A stretch of DNA of 64,000 nucleotides. Source: Termitomyces sp. T153 (Eukaryota > Basidiomycota > Agaricomycetes > Agaricales > Lyophyllaceae). The stretch is taken from the NCBI GenBank assembly GCA_018296165.2, contig JACKQL020000031.1:434001-498000 (forward strand), in the 5' to 3' direction. Below the pieces are notes generated by a model. The model was not told the origin of the DNA. It ran no database searches and saw only the letters and a program-made list of their open reading frames with translations. Below, in pieces: positions 1 through 12,085 of this stretch. Numbering within the stretch: the stretch's first letter is position 1; every line of letters starts with the position of its first letter. Position numbers and translations under genes: made by a program.

Positions 1-2005
1 AGTCGTACTCAAAATGCTAGGCTAACTTATGAATTCCAAGGGATGCAGATTGCAGTAGGAACAGTTCCTGTGTGGCACCGAAATTCTACTTTCTGGCGCA
101 GACATGTTGCATCCACAAAGCAGCACCCAGCATGCACCCCATCTTGTCCAATGCATGAGCACCTAGGCAAAAAGGATAAGGCAAACCTTTGGCCTGATAT
201 TGCCCAACTGAGGCTACCCTTGAGCCATCATGAATGTGCCCAATGGTCATTGGCCATAGCTCTCACAAATATGACAGGACAATATGGGGACAGTGTACCT
301 GATTCATGGAGGACAAAGGCCGGAGCCTTTCTGGAGGAGTGTGAAGCAGTCTCAAATCAAAATGGTGATGATGAACTGCCACGATCCACTGACCATTGCG
401 ATCAAGGTCCCACTGTTTGCCTAGTGACACCAAATCCTGACCCCCAAGCCCAGGCTGAGAATGCATCTCCTCCACCTGTTGGCATCGAGACCTCTCAACA
501 GGTTCTACTCTTCCCCAAGCCCCAACCCCTAGATACTGATGAGCCACCGATATGTGTTGTTTGGATTGAATCGAGACCCCATGCTGTACTTGACTACACT
601 GATGCTTGCCAATTGATTTGTTATCACAACTCAATGATACGTCTACGCTTGGCTTTGGAAGTTCAAGAGGCATTTCCTAACAATCTATGGATACTGGATG
701 GGCAAGGGGGTAAATTGTCCAAGGATCAAATTGAAAAGACTCCCATGGAAGAGAATGTTGAAGTGATCATGGAAGAATGGGTAAGGATATCATACATAAC
801 ATTGGAACGTACATATTGAGATACACACAGGTCACAATATTGGTCAAGCTCATGGAACGGGACACCTTATTTGATGTCAAGTTGATGACCTTCCAGAACT
901 TCTTCCAGGCTCTGACCACCCCTTCTTCCAACCCGAATTTGGTAACACTTGAAGGGGCAGATCTAATACTCGCTTGGGGGGACCTCAGTATGGATTTCCT
1001 GTAAGCTCATGTTGCCCTACTACTGTATTAAAATTCACTCAATCAAGGGGTCCTAACAACTGCTATGGCTGGAACACCGAATCTTTCAACATATTTTTCC
1101 AACGGCTGCTGCAGCTGTCCCATGTAACTGCTATTTGGCCACATCCAGCTGAGACCCTCATATATGGCAACAAGACATCCTACCTTAGTGATGCTGCTGC
1201 TATTGCAAGGCAGCATGGACATGAAATACCTGCCGTCTGTATCATCGATCACCCTCAGGATGTCAAGGAGCTGCAACCTGACCTGATTTACAAACGAGGC
1301 TATAGCGATTTTTCACAACATGTGTACTTCTCAGGCTGTCCTAACTTGGGACAAAAGCCCATGGGTACGATAGAAGCATTTCTGGCGGCAGTTGATGAGG
1401 GTGAGCATTGTTATGCTGGTGTGGATGGTGGTTTAGGGCCCATTACACCTAAATGGTTCACCATGCCTTACCTTGACTCTGTGAAGAAGTTTGGGGAGCT
1501 CCATGTGTTCTTTGTCAGTGGCAAGATAACTCATACAACAGCCACCATGGGTATCAGAACAACACATTTTCGTGATGTGCGCAATCCCACCCTACTGGAT
1601 AAACTCTTGTGAGTCTCAACTGCTCTCGAGTCCAGCTGACCATCTTCACCCTTGCCCAACAGGAACCAACTGTACGATGAGCCGATGAACGTGTGGGAAG
1701 CTGAAGAAGCAAAACAACGCTTCGAAAAATTTGCCACCGACATGCTGATTGGGTTGATCCAAACTCGAGAAAAGCGAGAGAAACATCCTTCCGACTTGCG
1801 ACTGTTTGCTCGACTCGACATCGCAGTGTATCGTCATCCTGACAACACATGGCGATACTACTTGAGCAAGGTCAAGGCAGGCATTGCTACGGTCCTATAC
1901 TTGCGGGCAGACACAAACTGTCATATTGAACATGTTCTTGTGTCGTCTCTCTGTGATAATTTCTTCACCAAGGGTCACATGCGTCGCAGGAATCTGCTAA
2001 TTTAG
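1..2005 (+). CDS. Hypothetical protein, 5'-partial; possible ATP-grasp-like core
   Basis: The frame is open to the left edge of the window; the first ATG in it is at 43, so the gene may start outside. Four exons join cleanly in frame: 1-780, 831-1000, 1048-1608 and 1663-2005 (stop TAG), with introns of 47-54 bp beginning GTAAGG, GTAAGC and GTGAGT. No family is recognised with certainty. The C-terminal half has a pattern seen in ATP-grasp enzymes: a Lys-Arg segment (YKRGYSDFSQHV), then a strand pair around GELHVFFVSGKI, then RLDIAVYR followed by a Tyr-rich strand. That assignment is inference by eye, with no catalytic residue proven. The first 260 residues look poorly ordered and carry His/Cys-rich patches. 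Codon use and intact splice sites argue for a real gene. The neighbour downstream is unrelated TAH18. Confidence 0.6.
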
Positions 2006-2686
2006 TTGGAGAACTTTCCATTAAAAATTGTCGAGCCCGCTATGGCCTCCCAGTGTGGTAGTGTTGTTGAAAAACCAGTTGATTTCTATGAAACATTTCC
2101 TACTATAGATGCCTAAGGGTTAATGTTGAGCACTGAGAGTCATTGACGATGGACGATTTTTCATATACAAACATAGCCTGAAAGTAAAGTAAAGCACTAG
2201 ACTGAGGGCACGGCCCAAGAATTGAGGTCGGTACAACAAGTAATCACGCTGGCGGTTCACCATTCGGAGCATCACAGTGCCTGTTCACCCTTTGGAGCAG
2301 ACGCTTTTCGAAGCGCACAGAGTTCCCTCCAAGCAAAAGACGACGCTCTACTGAGCGCACGGGTGTCACATGAATGGAGTCCTGGCTCCCAAAAATGAAC
2401 TCCTCTACTGTTCTGCGATGTATTGACCTTTTGGAGCCAACGCTTGTCAAAGCGCACACAGCTCCCACCACCGAATAGGCACAACGCTTGACCAAGCGCA
2501 CTGCTATATCGTGGGTAGGTTAGGGATCGATGTCGTCGTGCACGATTGAAGGGACGTGCGAAGAAGTGCGAAAGAGTGCCCGAGTCTGTTCTCCGTGCTG
2601 ATGTTGACCGTACAACAAACGAATGGGCGAGGGGTGCAGCAGCGCACGTGACCGTGACGTTATGGGCTATGGTGACCTCTCGTCCG
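2006..2686. other. Intergenic region upstream of TAH18 with a repeat array
   Basis: No gene is seen here. The stretch holds the 3' flank of the left-edge gene and the TAH18 promoter side. The only evident structure is a pair of diverged direct repeats of about 80 bp with four short hairpins (2302-2498), described separately. Confidence 0.6.
2302..2498. repeat. Four CGCTY-N4-RAGCG hairpins in two diverged direct repeats
   Basis: Two related blocks (about 2281-2360 and 2428-2500) both read 'ttggagc..acgctt..aagcgcac..ag.tccc'. Each block contains two 14-bp inverted repeats: CGCTTTTCGAAGCG (2302-2315), CGCTCTACTGAGCG (2344-2357), CGCTTGTCAAAGCG (2441-2454) and CGCTTGACCAAGCG (2485-2498). In the second hairpin both arms change together (CGCTC/GAGCG), so pairing is kept. 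The array lies 190-385 bp before the TAH18 start. Whether it is regulatory or a transposon relic is unknown. Confidence 0.7.
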
Positions 2687-5021
2687 ATGTCTCGACTCGT
2701 TAGCTCTGTCCCAAGCCCTGAACTGGACCCTCGCTCACTACTGATCTTATATGCTACCGGAACAGGGAATGCACAAGATGTAGCAGATCGTATAGCTCGC
2801 CAATGTCGGCGCATATCATTCCAATGTCGAGTTCTGAGCGTCGACGAATTTTCTGCCGTATGTCTTTTCATTTTTTTTGGCATCGGTGTAACGAAGCCAA
2901 CCGATAATACAGCCAGAACTGCTTTCTGAAACCCTTGTGGTCTTTGTTGTCGCTACGACGGGCTCTGGTGTTGAGCCACGGTCCATGTCATCGCTTTGGG
3001 CTCAACTTCTTCGTTCTGATCTCCCTTCGGACATGTTCGAGGATCTCTCCTTTGCGGTATTTGGTCTCGGAGATACTGCCTACGAAAAATTTTGTTGGGC
3101 TGCAAAAAAACTATCTCGTCGTTTGATCAGTCTTGGTGCACAGGAGATATGTGAACGAGGAGAGGGGGATGATCAACATCCGCTTGGGTGAGTGTATTCA
3201 TTTCTTGTGTTATACTCTCAGTGCTCACCTCGATGTAAAGGCTTGATGGAGCTTTTCAACCGTGGACAAAGTCTCTATTATCCTCTCTCCTCTCCCTGTT
3301 CCCTTTGCCACTGGGGACAGAAGTCATATCAGAAACCTCGATACCACCATCTCGCGTTGTTATTCAAGATTTTCAAGAACATATCACTCAGCCAGCTCCC
3401 GCGACACCCAGAGCTAATATTGATGATCCACTCCAGACCGACGACGCATTTTATACGGCCACTGTGCGCACGAACAAACGCACCACAGCCAAAGGTTGGT
3501 ATCAAGATGTACGTCATTTCGACCTTGAATTCAAAGCTGAGGATATGATACGGTATGCCCTTCTAATCGACTTCGCTAGATAAAGGGCTGACGTCTGAAC
3601 TTACAATTTGAATAGATATGACCCCGGAGACGTTGCCTTGATCCACCCTGTTGCACCTCCTTCAGAAGTTCAGGATTTCCTTGAGCTTTTACGTTGGAAT
3701 GTTAACGCAGACCGGCCCATCACCATCACGCGAACGATGGAAGGTATACATATAACACCCCTTTGCTGTGTCGGTTACCATTGACAATCTGTTTAGACCA
3801 GTCTCTTCCTGATCACCTTCCCCTTTATCCGCAAAAGACAACTCTTCGTACAATTCTCTCAAAGCATGTTGACTTCCGTGCTGTACCACGACGTGTCTTC
3901 TTTCAGTATCTGCGTTATTTCACGACGGATGAGCGTGAGGTTGAGACACTTGACGACTGGCTGAGTCCAGCGGGTGCAGTGCGTTATTTCTCATTTTAGT
4001 GAAGTCGACATTCATGATCCTTTTGTAGGACGACTTGTATGAGTATTGTCATCGTCCCCGAAGAACGATACATGAAATAATGACTGAGTTCCGCCACGTC
4101 CGCATCCCAAGAGATTATGTATTCGACCTTCTACCTCCACTTCGACCACGTCAATTCTCCATTGCCAGCTCACTGAAGGTGAGCCCATATCTCATGTCGT
4201 GTTTTGTGCTATGGACTTAATATGCCGTAGAAGCATCCTAATTCCATACAGCTTTGCATCGCAATCGTCAAATACCGCACAATGCTGAAGGTTCCACGCT
4301 GTGGAATTTGTACATCCTACCTCGCAGGTCTTGAACCAGGTACTCGCTCCATTTGTTACTTTTCTTCGTCCGACGAAACGTAAGCAACTATTCCAGGTGA
4401 CACGCTGCGTGTGGGCATCCAGAAGGGCCTTATTACTTTGCCACCCAGCCCCAGCACGCCTGTCATATGCGTTGGCCCCGGGACTGGCGTTGCTCCTATG
4501 CGTGCAGTTATTGAGGAACGTGTCCACGATGGGTCATCCTGTATGTGTATCCTTCCTTCAGATCTATACTCCAGATTATCTTTCTTACGAATTTGACAGC
4601 AGTGAATTACCTCTACTTTGGATGTCGGTCTGCCATACAGGATGAACACTACGCTCTGGAGTGGGCTGATCTAGTCGCTCGCCGGGAACTTATCTATCGG
4701 GTGGCATACTCACGCGATGGGAAGGAGGGCGAACCTCGTGTGTACGTGCAAGATCGGATACGAGAGGACGCGAAGCAGGTGTGGAGGCTGCTGCAGGATG
4801 GAGCCTGGGTATACATCTCTGGGTGCGTGTATTTGTTTCGCATTGGATCAATCGGAGCTAAAATTGCTGTACTCAGCTCCTCTAATAAAATGCCGACGGC
4901 AGTCAAAGCTGCTCTTGCTGAAGCTGTCGAGAAAGAGGGGGATTTTGAGAAAGAGGCTGCAGTCAAATATATAAATGAAATGATGCGCGATGGGCGGTTG
5001 TGGGAGGAATGTTGGAGCTAG
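2687..5021 (+). CDS. TAH18: NADPH-dependent diflavin oxidoreductase Tah18 (NDOR1 family)
   Basis: Tah18 passes electrons from NADPH through FAD and FMN to Dre2/anamorsin in cytosolic Fe-S cluster assembly. Ten exons join in frame: 2687-2857, 2913-3187, 3241-3552, 3616-3743, 3797-3978, 4029-4178, 4231-4339, 4397-4540, 4600-4822 and 4877-5021, giving 612 residues, normal for the family. The N-terminus shows the flavodoxin FMN loop LLILYATGTGNAQDVA and then FVVATTGSG and FAVFGLGDTAYEKF. The middle has the FAD-binding RPRQFSIASS motif. The C-terminal NADPH-binding part shows CVGPGTGVAPMRA, YLYFGCRS, and the final segment ending in Trp-Ser. An in-frame ATG at 2669 would add six residues; 2687 is the closer start to the flavodoxin domain. 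The last acceptor choices at about 4600 are ambiguous by one codon. The notchless gene follows on the same strand 165 bp later. Confidence 0.95.
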
Positions 5022-5186
5022 GTCATCTTTACATACATATTCATCTAATATTTCATAGATTTATGGTGCAATTTCTAATATTGTAATATTTATTCTCCGC
5101 AAGGCCGGGCCGTTCTCCGGTCACGTGCATTAACTTTTTTTGTTTAACTCTGGGTGCTCAGATCTATAGTTTCTAAGCTCACGACA
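5022..5186. other. Short TAH18-notchless spacer
   Basis: 165 bp serve as the 3' end of TAH18 and the promoter and leader of the next gene. An ATG at 5154 in frame with the notchless start would add 11 residues. No other feature is seen. Confidence 0.5.
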
Positions 5187-7100
5187 ATGGCGACAAGATT
5201 ACCGCCTCCAAAAAGGAAAAAGACGTATCATGTATCAGACCCAGAGCCAGAGGCGCCGACACCAACGCCGAGCATCGTCGTCCAGTTCGTGTCCGAAGAT
5301 GATGGCCGATCTCTCGCACCTGCCGTCAATCTCCCTGCAAACACTTCCAGGGAAGGCTTAGAGATTTTACTGAATAAACTGTCAACTCGAGTGAGTCATT
5401 CTAGATGTTTTACATCCACAGTTGAACATTAGACCTCTAGGACGAAGATCCTGTTCCATTCCAATTCCACGTTGCCCTTCCCGAAGGTCCAGACGCAAAA
5501 CCAGGTGCCCCAACGCGAATTGTTATTCAAAAATCACTGGAAGCCGACGTTTTGAACCATTCATCTGAGGCGTTCAGTCCAGAAGACGTGTTTGTCGTAT
5601 ATTGCTCACCACAAAGTGTCTTCCGTGTGCGACCTGCGACACGGTGTTCTTCGACGTTGTCTGGTACCTTAACTTATGAATTACAACTGTCGAAATTGTC
5701 TCATGAATTTTTACAGGCCACTCATCGCCCATCCTTTGCGCTTCGTTCTCGCCGACGGGCAACTTGCTTGCTACAGGATCAGGAGACACTCATGCACGAT
5801 TATGGGACCTTAACACAGAAACCCCCTCGCACGTTCTCTCAGGTCATGTGGGGTGGGTGCTATGTGTCGAGTGGGAAGCTCTGGAGCGGAAGCTCGCGAC
5901 TGGTGGCCATGATGGGCACGTACGACTATGGGATCCAAAAACCGGTAAACCCATAGGGGAAGCTATGAAGGGCCATTCGAAATGGATTACATCCCTTTCT
6001 TGGGAACCTGTACATATGTACGTCCATTCCCTCTGTGACATCCTATCATTCACTAAGAGTATTGTAGAAACCCTTCATTTCCTCGTGTTGCATCCTCGTC
6101 AAAAGATGGTACCGTTCGTGTGTGGTCAACTTCAACACGGAGGACAGAGTTCACACTTTGCGGGCACTCTGCTAGCGTGAACGTGGTAAAGTGGGGTGGC
6201 GCCGGAGGTCCAAAAGGGGTGCTTTATACGGCGAGCAGTGATCGCACTGTGCGGATATGGGACGCTGAAACTGTGAGTAAGCTTTTCCCTTCCGACTTGT
6301 TGTATCCATAGGCTTACTCTATCACAGGGGCGAGCTATGCACACACTAAAGGATCATGCTCACTGGGTTACTACCTTGGCTCTCAATACCGACTTTGTCC
6401 TGCGAACAGGTCCATTTGACCATACGGCCAAGAAACCTATCTCGGATGAACAGGGTATGCTCGTTTCCCTGAGCATTCCGTACGCTCCTAATTCGCTTTT
6501 TAGCCCAAGAGTTTGCAAAAGCGCGTTACGATAAACTTCTTGCAACCACACCTGAGATCCTAATTTCAGGATCTGACGACCATACTCTTTTCTTATGGTC
6601 ACCCTTTGGTTCTACTGGATCGCAGAAACCTGTCGCAAGGTTAACGGGACATCAGAGGCAAGTTTCACATGTAGCGTTCTCGCCAGATGGGCGTTGGGCG
6701 GCGTCGGCGGGGTGGGATAGCAGTATTCGCGTGTGGGAGGGACGTACAGGCAAGTTTGTTGCGACATTGAGAGGTCATGTTGGTGCGGTCTACCGCTTGG
6801 CGTGGAGTGCGGACTCGAGAATGCTGGTTAGTGCTAGCAAGGATAGTACGCTCAAGGTGGGCGATGTGTTGCTTTGTGTGACAGGAAGTGATGTTCACTT
6901 TTGGAGATATAGATCTGGGATTTGAAAACCTACAAGATCAAGACGGATCTTCCGGGACATACGGACGAAGTATATTGCGTAGATTTTGTGGCGGACAAGG
7001 TCGTCAGTGGTGGACGCGATCGTACGATAAAGATGTCAGTGTTGACTTTGGTCGAAGTTTGTGCAACATCTGACATATTTGCAATAGATGGAAGAATTAA
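5187..7100 (+). CDS. RSA4: Notchless/Rsa4-type WD40 ribosome biogenesis factor
   Basis: Rsa4/Nle1 binds pre-60S particles and is pulled off by the AAA ATPase Mdn1 (Rea1) through its N-terminal ubiquitin-like NLE domain. Eight exons join in frame: 5187-5390, 5441-5663, 5717-6017, 6068-6272, 6328-6454, 6504-6856, 6913-7034 and 7088-7100, predicting 515 residues, the usual length. Residues from about 30 to 125 match the NLE domain (IVVQFVSEDDGRS ... EDVFVVYCSPQSVFRVRP). WD repeats follow from ATGSGDTHARLWD through GHDGHVRLWD, SSSKDGTVRVWS, ASSDRTVRIWD, SGSDDHTLFLWS, SAGWDSSIRVWE and SASKDSTLKIWD to the final SGGRDRTIKIWKN. The last exon is only 13 bp and supplies the closing Trp-Lys-Asn-stop, so automatic prediction may miss it. 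It is co-oriented with TAH18; the next gene converges on it. Confidence 0.95.
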
Positions 7101-7446
7101 AAAATTGCCCTCACTATATCTACTTTGATCTGTATTTGCATATTGGATTCCACCACACGAGGAAACTTCTGACCGATACTAAGTACACATTCTGTCAAGA
7201 GATTGCTCGAGCAATGCTCGAAAAAATACGCTAATCCGTTGATTAAGCAAGACTAATAGTATGCATATATCGTACGATCCCCATAAACGCAAGCACAACA
7301 GTAATGTCCTCTTACCCAGAGAGTCCGTTCAACCATTTCTCATAGTTGAAGTGTATCGAACATCCCTCGCCAAATTTTCCATCATCAAGGTAACACTTCT
7401 GCCCACGTTCCACGTATGCTATGTACTTGGGCAGCGAGTCTTCCGG
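7101..7446. other. Convergent 3' spacer between notchless and FIG4
   Basis: 346 bp between two converging stop codons. No coding potential or repeat is seen; it should hold both polyadenylation regions. Confidence 0.5.
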
Positions 7447-10400
7447 TCATGACCACTCAGCCATGTCCTCTCCAGCGGCGGTGCGCACCGCATTCGAATA
7501 AATCTCGATGTTTTTCCGCTCACCCATGGTACTCGGTGCATCCAGCAACTCCTGACACTGATCAATGTAACCCTGATACTCCGCCTCCTCGGTCTCTGAA
7601 ACCGTGGGGTCGAGAAGTCGTATAGCCATTCCCTCGGTAGAGTACTTGTCAAGCTCAGGTGCACCTGTTGTGTTGTGTTTCTGATCTGGCCATAAGGCAG
7701 TATTTCCAGATGGTTTATTGGCCTGGGCATTTGGACTTGCGGACATCCACTGCCGCATACCCTGCACGACGCTGTATATTGAAAGTGGGATTAGTTGATG
7801 CTTGGATTAATGTGGATTGGCAGACCTACCTCCTTGGATGTTGTGGCCTATTGCGCCGTCCGTGCGGCTCAAAAGGGCTATGATTCATGTCTTTGGCAGT
7901 CTTCCTTCATTGCCGAAGATGCGTTAATCTAGCCGAGGATAATCGACAAAATGACATACCCAGGGAGCTTCAGTGTACTATTCATCGAATACGCAAAGTG
8001 CTTGCCCAAAGACGTGAACAGCAGCGGACGATAATACTCCACCCAAAAGTCTCCTCTGCACTTGACAAATTCCTTCAATGCCGCATCACATTCGTGCAGA
8101 ACATACGCAGGCTTGAGGTGTTCCTCATCGAACCATTTTCTATATCCGCCTCGCACAGGTGGATGTGTAATTGTGCGTTCACCGGCAACCCCGAGGAAGA
8201 GGTTGATTGCGGTCTGTTTATCAGCGTCTGTGGATCAAGGTTGTATAGGTTCAGGGTGAAAGGGAGGAAGGTAACGAACCGAGTAGAGAATTGGTGTAAA
8301 AGCGCCGAATGTTTTCGATTATATCCCGAGAGTGACTGTTCCAATGCGGCATGCGACGGTACGTCTCGACGCGGTTAACTAGGGCGCTGCCCGTATACTG
8401 CAGTGCAATTGCTATTATATGTCATAGTTTATGTTATACTCAACCTGGCACAGAGCAAGGGGGACATACTGTCACCGTGATCGTGGTACATCTCCGTTAA
8501 CATATTCACTGCGTCAGAGTCGAATGCGAGGTTGGGTGTGTCAACAATGCCGAGGGCATACAACTGATGGCCCAAGGCGCGCTTGCCAAAGACAAATTGT
8601 GCTGCGTTAGTGCGATCTAAGCAGTCCACACAATTGGTACGGCAGATCCCATTCTGTAAGAGAATATCCCGTCGCCATTCTGTTTGCCTAATGTAGTGGA
8701 AGTAGAAGGCTTCAGTGTAAATTTGAGCAACTCACTCTCCAGAATCCACTGGGATGAAATGAGAGTAGGGTTCGGGACCGGAGTGGAAGAATCCCGTCAT
8801 CTGGATTGACTCTTCGGCGATGTCCTCGAGGTAGCTGATTACGTCTTGGGTTTTCCTGCAGTCAAATTATTTGTCCAGTGTTATATATACGGGAATATTA
8901 ATATCATTCCCACTCACTCTTTATAAGCACGCGACATATCCCAAGCTCGATACACCATCTTCTTGTCGGGAGGGAGGAACTGGTTGAGGTACCTCACACA
9001 CTGAGTGTACTCGTCAAGAAGTTTGGACTCGCGAGGGACAGGTTCTCGCCGCTTGATGAGATTGAGGATCGTGATGGGTGCACCATAGCGTTTAAACAGG
9101 TCGTCGAAGTGTCGTGATGCAGCAGAGTAGAATGGATCGACTACTGTGACTGTTTGGGGTAAGATGACGAGGGAAATAGAATCACAAGGAGAACATACTC
9201 TCAATGGGCGGCTTTGGACTCATACTGGTTGTTTCTTGAGCCCAATAGATGGGGATACTGCCGCGATACTGTGTTACACGAGGATTATAAAATCAGGATT
9301 AGGACAAGGGGACGACTCACTTGGACATAACTCGTGTAGTTCGGACTCGGACGGCGGTAGATGTGTTTCCCGGATTGGTCACGCGTCGCGGGATAGTAGA
9401 AGGGCGTTGTTAGTGCTTCGGCGACGATTTGCTCCGTTTCAACTTCGTTTGCTACGTTGCCCTGCAGAGAGGATGTTAGAAATTCAGTTAAATTCAGTGA
9501 GAGATACTAACTTCGGCGTTGACACCGCGTTTAAGGTAACGAGCGCCTGCAAAATGGCGGGAGCGTCGAGCAATCAGGGTTACGAAGATGACACGGCCTA
9601 AGACCGTAAGTTCTGTGGTGTAGTGTAATACATCGGTGATACAAAGGCAATGAGAATACATACTGGCTTGATCGACATGTCCATGAACTAATGGCAGAAG
9701 CCAAGGTGGGCTGAGGCGAGGAATATCCTGGCCTGCGAAAGTACAGGCAAGGAGATGGTAGTTCCAGGCATATCGGTCATTGAACAGCCATGGACTATTG
9801 TTGGGACGACTTGACCTGGTGAGATTGTGTTGTAATGTAGATGTGAGGTCATAGGTATAGCTTGGTTCGATTGAATGAGCTTGAGTGTGGCCAAGGTTAG
9901 AGAGTATACATACACACCTGAAATAGAAATTCTTTGACATGTCAACTTGCTTGAAGATGTTCATAAGACGTTGTTCCTCGGCTGGTTTGTCGACTTTGTG
10001 GTTGAAACACACGGGGATAATGTCGGTGTTTTCGCAGTGGTAAAGGTAGTGGCCACCGAGAAGTGCAACGACGGATCGTTTGGAGATAACAATCATGTAC
10101 CAACCAGCCGTAAATCGAATGAAACCTGGAAAGTATACGATGAGGTTTATACTTGACGTAAATTTTGGACAGTCCGTACCGGCGAGTCCAAAAACCACTC
10201 TTGCTTTCCCCAACCCACCCGACGCACGGTTCCCATCATCCAGCATCTTGAGCACGATGCTCATCTCCTTTCCAGTGTACTCCACTACATCTTCAATGAT
10301 GTCAAGTTCATCCTGCGTCGTTCTATTTATTCTGATAATGTGGTGCCCGGAGTCTGCAGCATTAGAGCCGATGAGGTAGAAATTTCGACGGGTCTCGTAG

Positions 10401-10489
10401 AGGATAAACTTGGTAAAAGTGGAGTATGAGCGGGATATGGTAGGCGCAGGCTGCGGGTCTGTGTCTATAGCGGGGTCATCCATTGTCAT
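7447..10489 (-). CDS. FIG4: SAC-domain polyphosphoinositide 5-phosphatase Fig4
   Basis: Fig4 dephosphorylates PI(3,5)P2 on the vacuole/endosome and works in the Fab1-Vac14 complex. The start ATG is at 10489 ([11 protein letters not shown]); an in-frame ATG lies two codons on. Well-supported exons on the minus strand are 10489-10180, 10125-9918, 9860-9664, 9597-9512, 9461-9321, 9268-9199 and 9149-8918, then several more to the TGA at 7447. The SAC domain begins with [18 protein letters not shown], then [18 protein letters not shown]. The conserved [13 protein letters not shown] block follows at about 9430-9461. The catalytic CX5R loop is [12 protein letters not shown] at about 8600-8645, followed by [20 protein letters not shown]. 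The C-terminal [18 protein letters not shown] block and the 106-residue tail ending EDMAEWS complete it. The exon map between 7770 and 8430 is approximate. Confidence 0.92.
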
Positions 10490-10853
10490 GGCGTATGGAG
10501 TTGTCTACGACACTGGGAGTCGAGAACATACTTATTGATAATGGCACGTGACTGCAATTTGAAGAAGCTTGAAGTATGGTATAAGATCTGAAGTATGGAT
10601 ATATAAGATCTTACTTACACGCTTGAGTTAAAATCGAAGTATTCTTAGAACAGAACAGCAATATCGAATAAAATCCATGAACCGGGCTCGCTAAGGCTCA
10701 TTCATGAGAGTGGTTTGCCAGATCCGCTTTCTATGTAAGCGGTGCACAAGTGGTTTTGAGTAGGGAATGCAAATTACATGAAAAACGTATCATACACAAG
10801 TGAGGACAGACAATGATCATGCCATCCATACCACATCAGCGCCTTCACTGCCT
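10490..10853. other. FIG4 upstream region
   Basis: No gene is seen. It contains a short direct repeat, TGAAGTATGG followed by TATAAGATCT-like sequence, twice within 10570-10620. It serves as FIG4 promoter and as the 3' flank of the next minus-strand gene. Confidence 0.45.
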
Positions 10854-12085
10854 TACTGCTTCACTTCTTTACATCCGCTTCCAACCCTTGTGTTTATACC
10901 AATGCCTGCGGCTGCAGCACATGCCGCCGCTCCTGCACCCTCCTGCCGCCGCTCCTGTAACCCCTGCTCCTCGCCCTCCATCCCAAACCCAAACACCTTC
11001 CCCAAACTCGTCCTCAGTGCATCATACACAGCCTGGTGCGGGGCGGGGTATATTGAGTTGATGATGTGTTTGTCAATGAGGCCTGAAAGGGGCGAGAATG
11101 TATATGTTGATGTGCTGGGTTGAATCTGTGAGGATAAGAGGTAGGGGGGAAATAAGAAAGAGACTCACACTTCCCACTCCGCCGGGGCACCACTCACTCT
11201 TGACGTGCCCGTTACACAGAACCCTACGACGAGGCTTTTCTCTCTCGAGCTCCCTCTTTTGTTCTTTGGATTTTGCTTTTGCCATGGCATCGGAGTCGGT
11301 TCAGGTGTTGTTGTAGGTCCAAGAATCGATGTTGGTGCAGACATGGATGCAGATGTGGGCAAACGCGGGGTGTTGACAATACATTTTCTGAGTTCCAGTT
11401 TAAGATCAACGTACAGAGCGTTGAGAGTGTGTCGAATGAACACTGCGGATGCTAGGTACAGTGGTAGACCTAATCACTTTAGTTTTCAATTCCAAAAATA
11501 GCAAAGAGAGACAATGCACCCTCAATATGCAACGTCGCAGGGAACGGCGGCGGCAGCGCAACAGGGGGCGTGTAACACAGTCCGACCTTGGGACTGTATA
11601 TCCCTTCGACATCATCATCATCCGCATAGACCTGATAATCCAACGGGTTCGCATTGAGAACTGGGATAGATCTAGAAGTAGCTGAGGACCTGGGTATGCC
11701 TGTTGCCTTGTCCATGGAGGTTACGAGACCCGTGAAGAAGAATTCTGGGAGGGTCTGTTGGAGAACATAGATGGCGCGTCCTTGCTGGCCCCAATAAGCG
11801 AAGAAGAGAAGGAAAAGAAGAAGGCATACGCGTACCTGTGCGGATTTCCCAGTCTTGGTCGGAGAGATGCGGACATCCGTGACGCTGAGGGGACTTTGAG
11901 CTCGCGCTGGAGTCGGGCGGTCTGTTTGAGCGTAGGCCGAGTTTGGAGAAGGGGTCGCGGTCGTGTTTTGGGGATCGTGGTTGGGCTATGCAAACTGGGA
12001 TTGTGCGGTGATATAAACGCAGACGAAGACACGAGGCAGATCTAGAAGAGGACTTGAGAACGAAGGATGTACATGCTGCCTGCAT
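10854..12085 (-). CDS. Putative mitochondrial DUF2358/C6orf136-like NTF2-fold protein
   Basis: Start ATG is at 12085 and stop TAA at 10854-10856. Exons join as ...EIRTG|RAIYVLQQTLPEFF (intron about 11834-11775), ...LHIEG|LPLYLASAVF (about 11516-11465) and ...PAEWE|IQPSTSTYTFSP (donor GTGTGA near 11167). The first 45 residues are rich in Ser/Arg and poor in acids, fitting a mitochondrial presequence. The body shows a helix (YVLQQTLPEFF), the strand YSPKV near 'DDDDVEGIYSP', a second helix around FIRHTLNALYVDLKLELRKCI, and two strands (SLVVGFCVTGTSRV and STYTFSPLSGLIDKHIINSIYP). That order and spacing resemble DUF2358 proteins such as human C6orf136, a SnoaL/NTF2-like fold. This is by-eye similarity only; function is unknown. 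A low-complexity insert (PTTTPEPTPMP) separates the strands. Confidence 0.65.

Noticed and set aside
11721..12045. Overlapping frames on both strands about 100 codons long
   Set aside because: They are shadows of the DUF2358-like first exon; only the minus frame from 12085 joins neighbouring exons with GT...AG sites.
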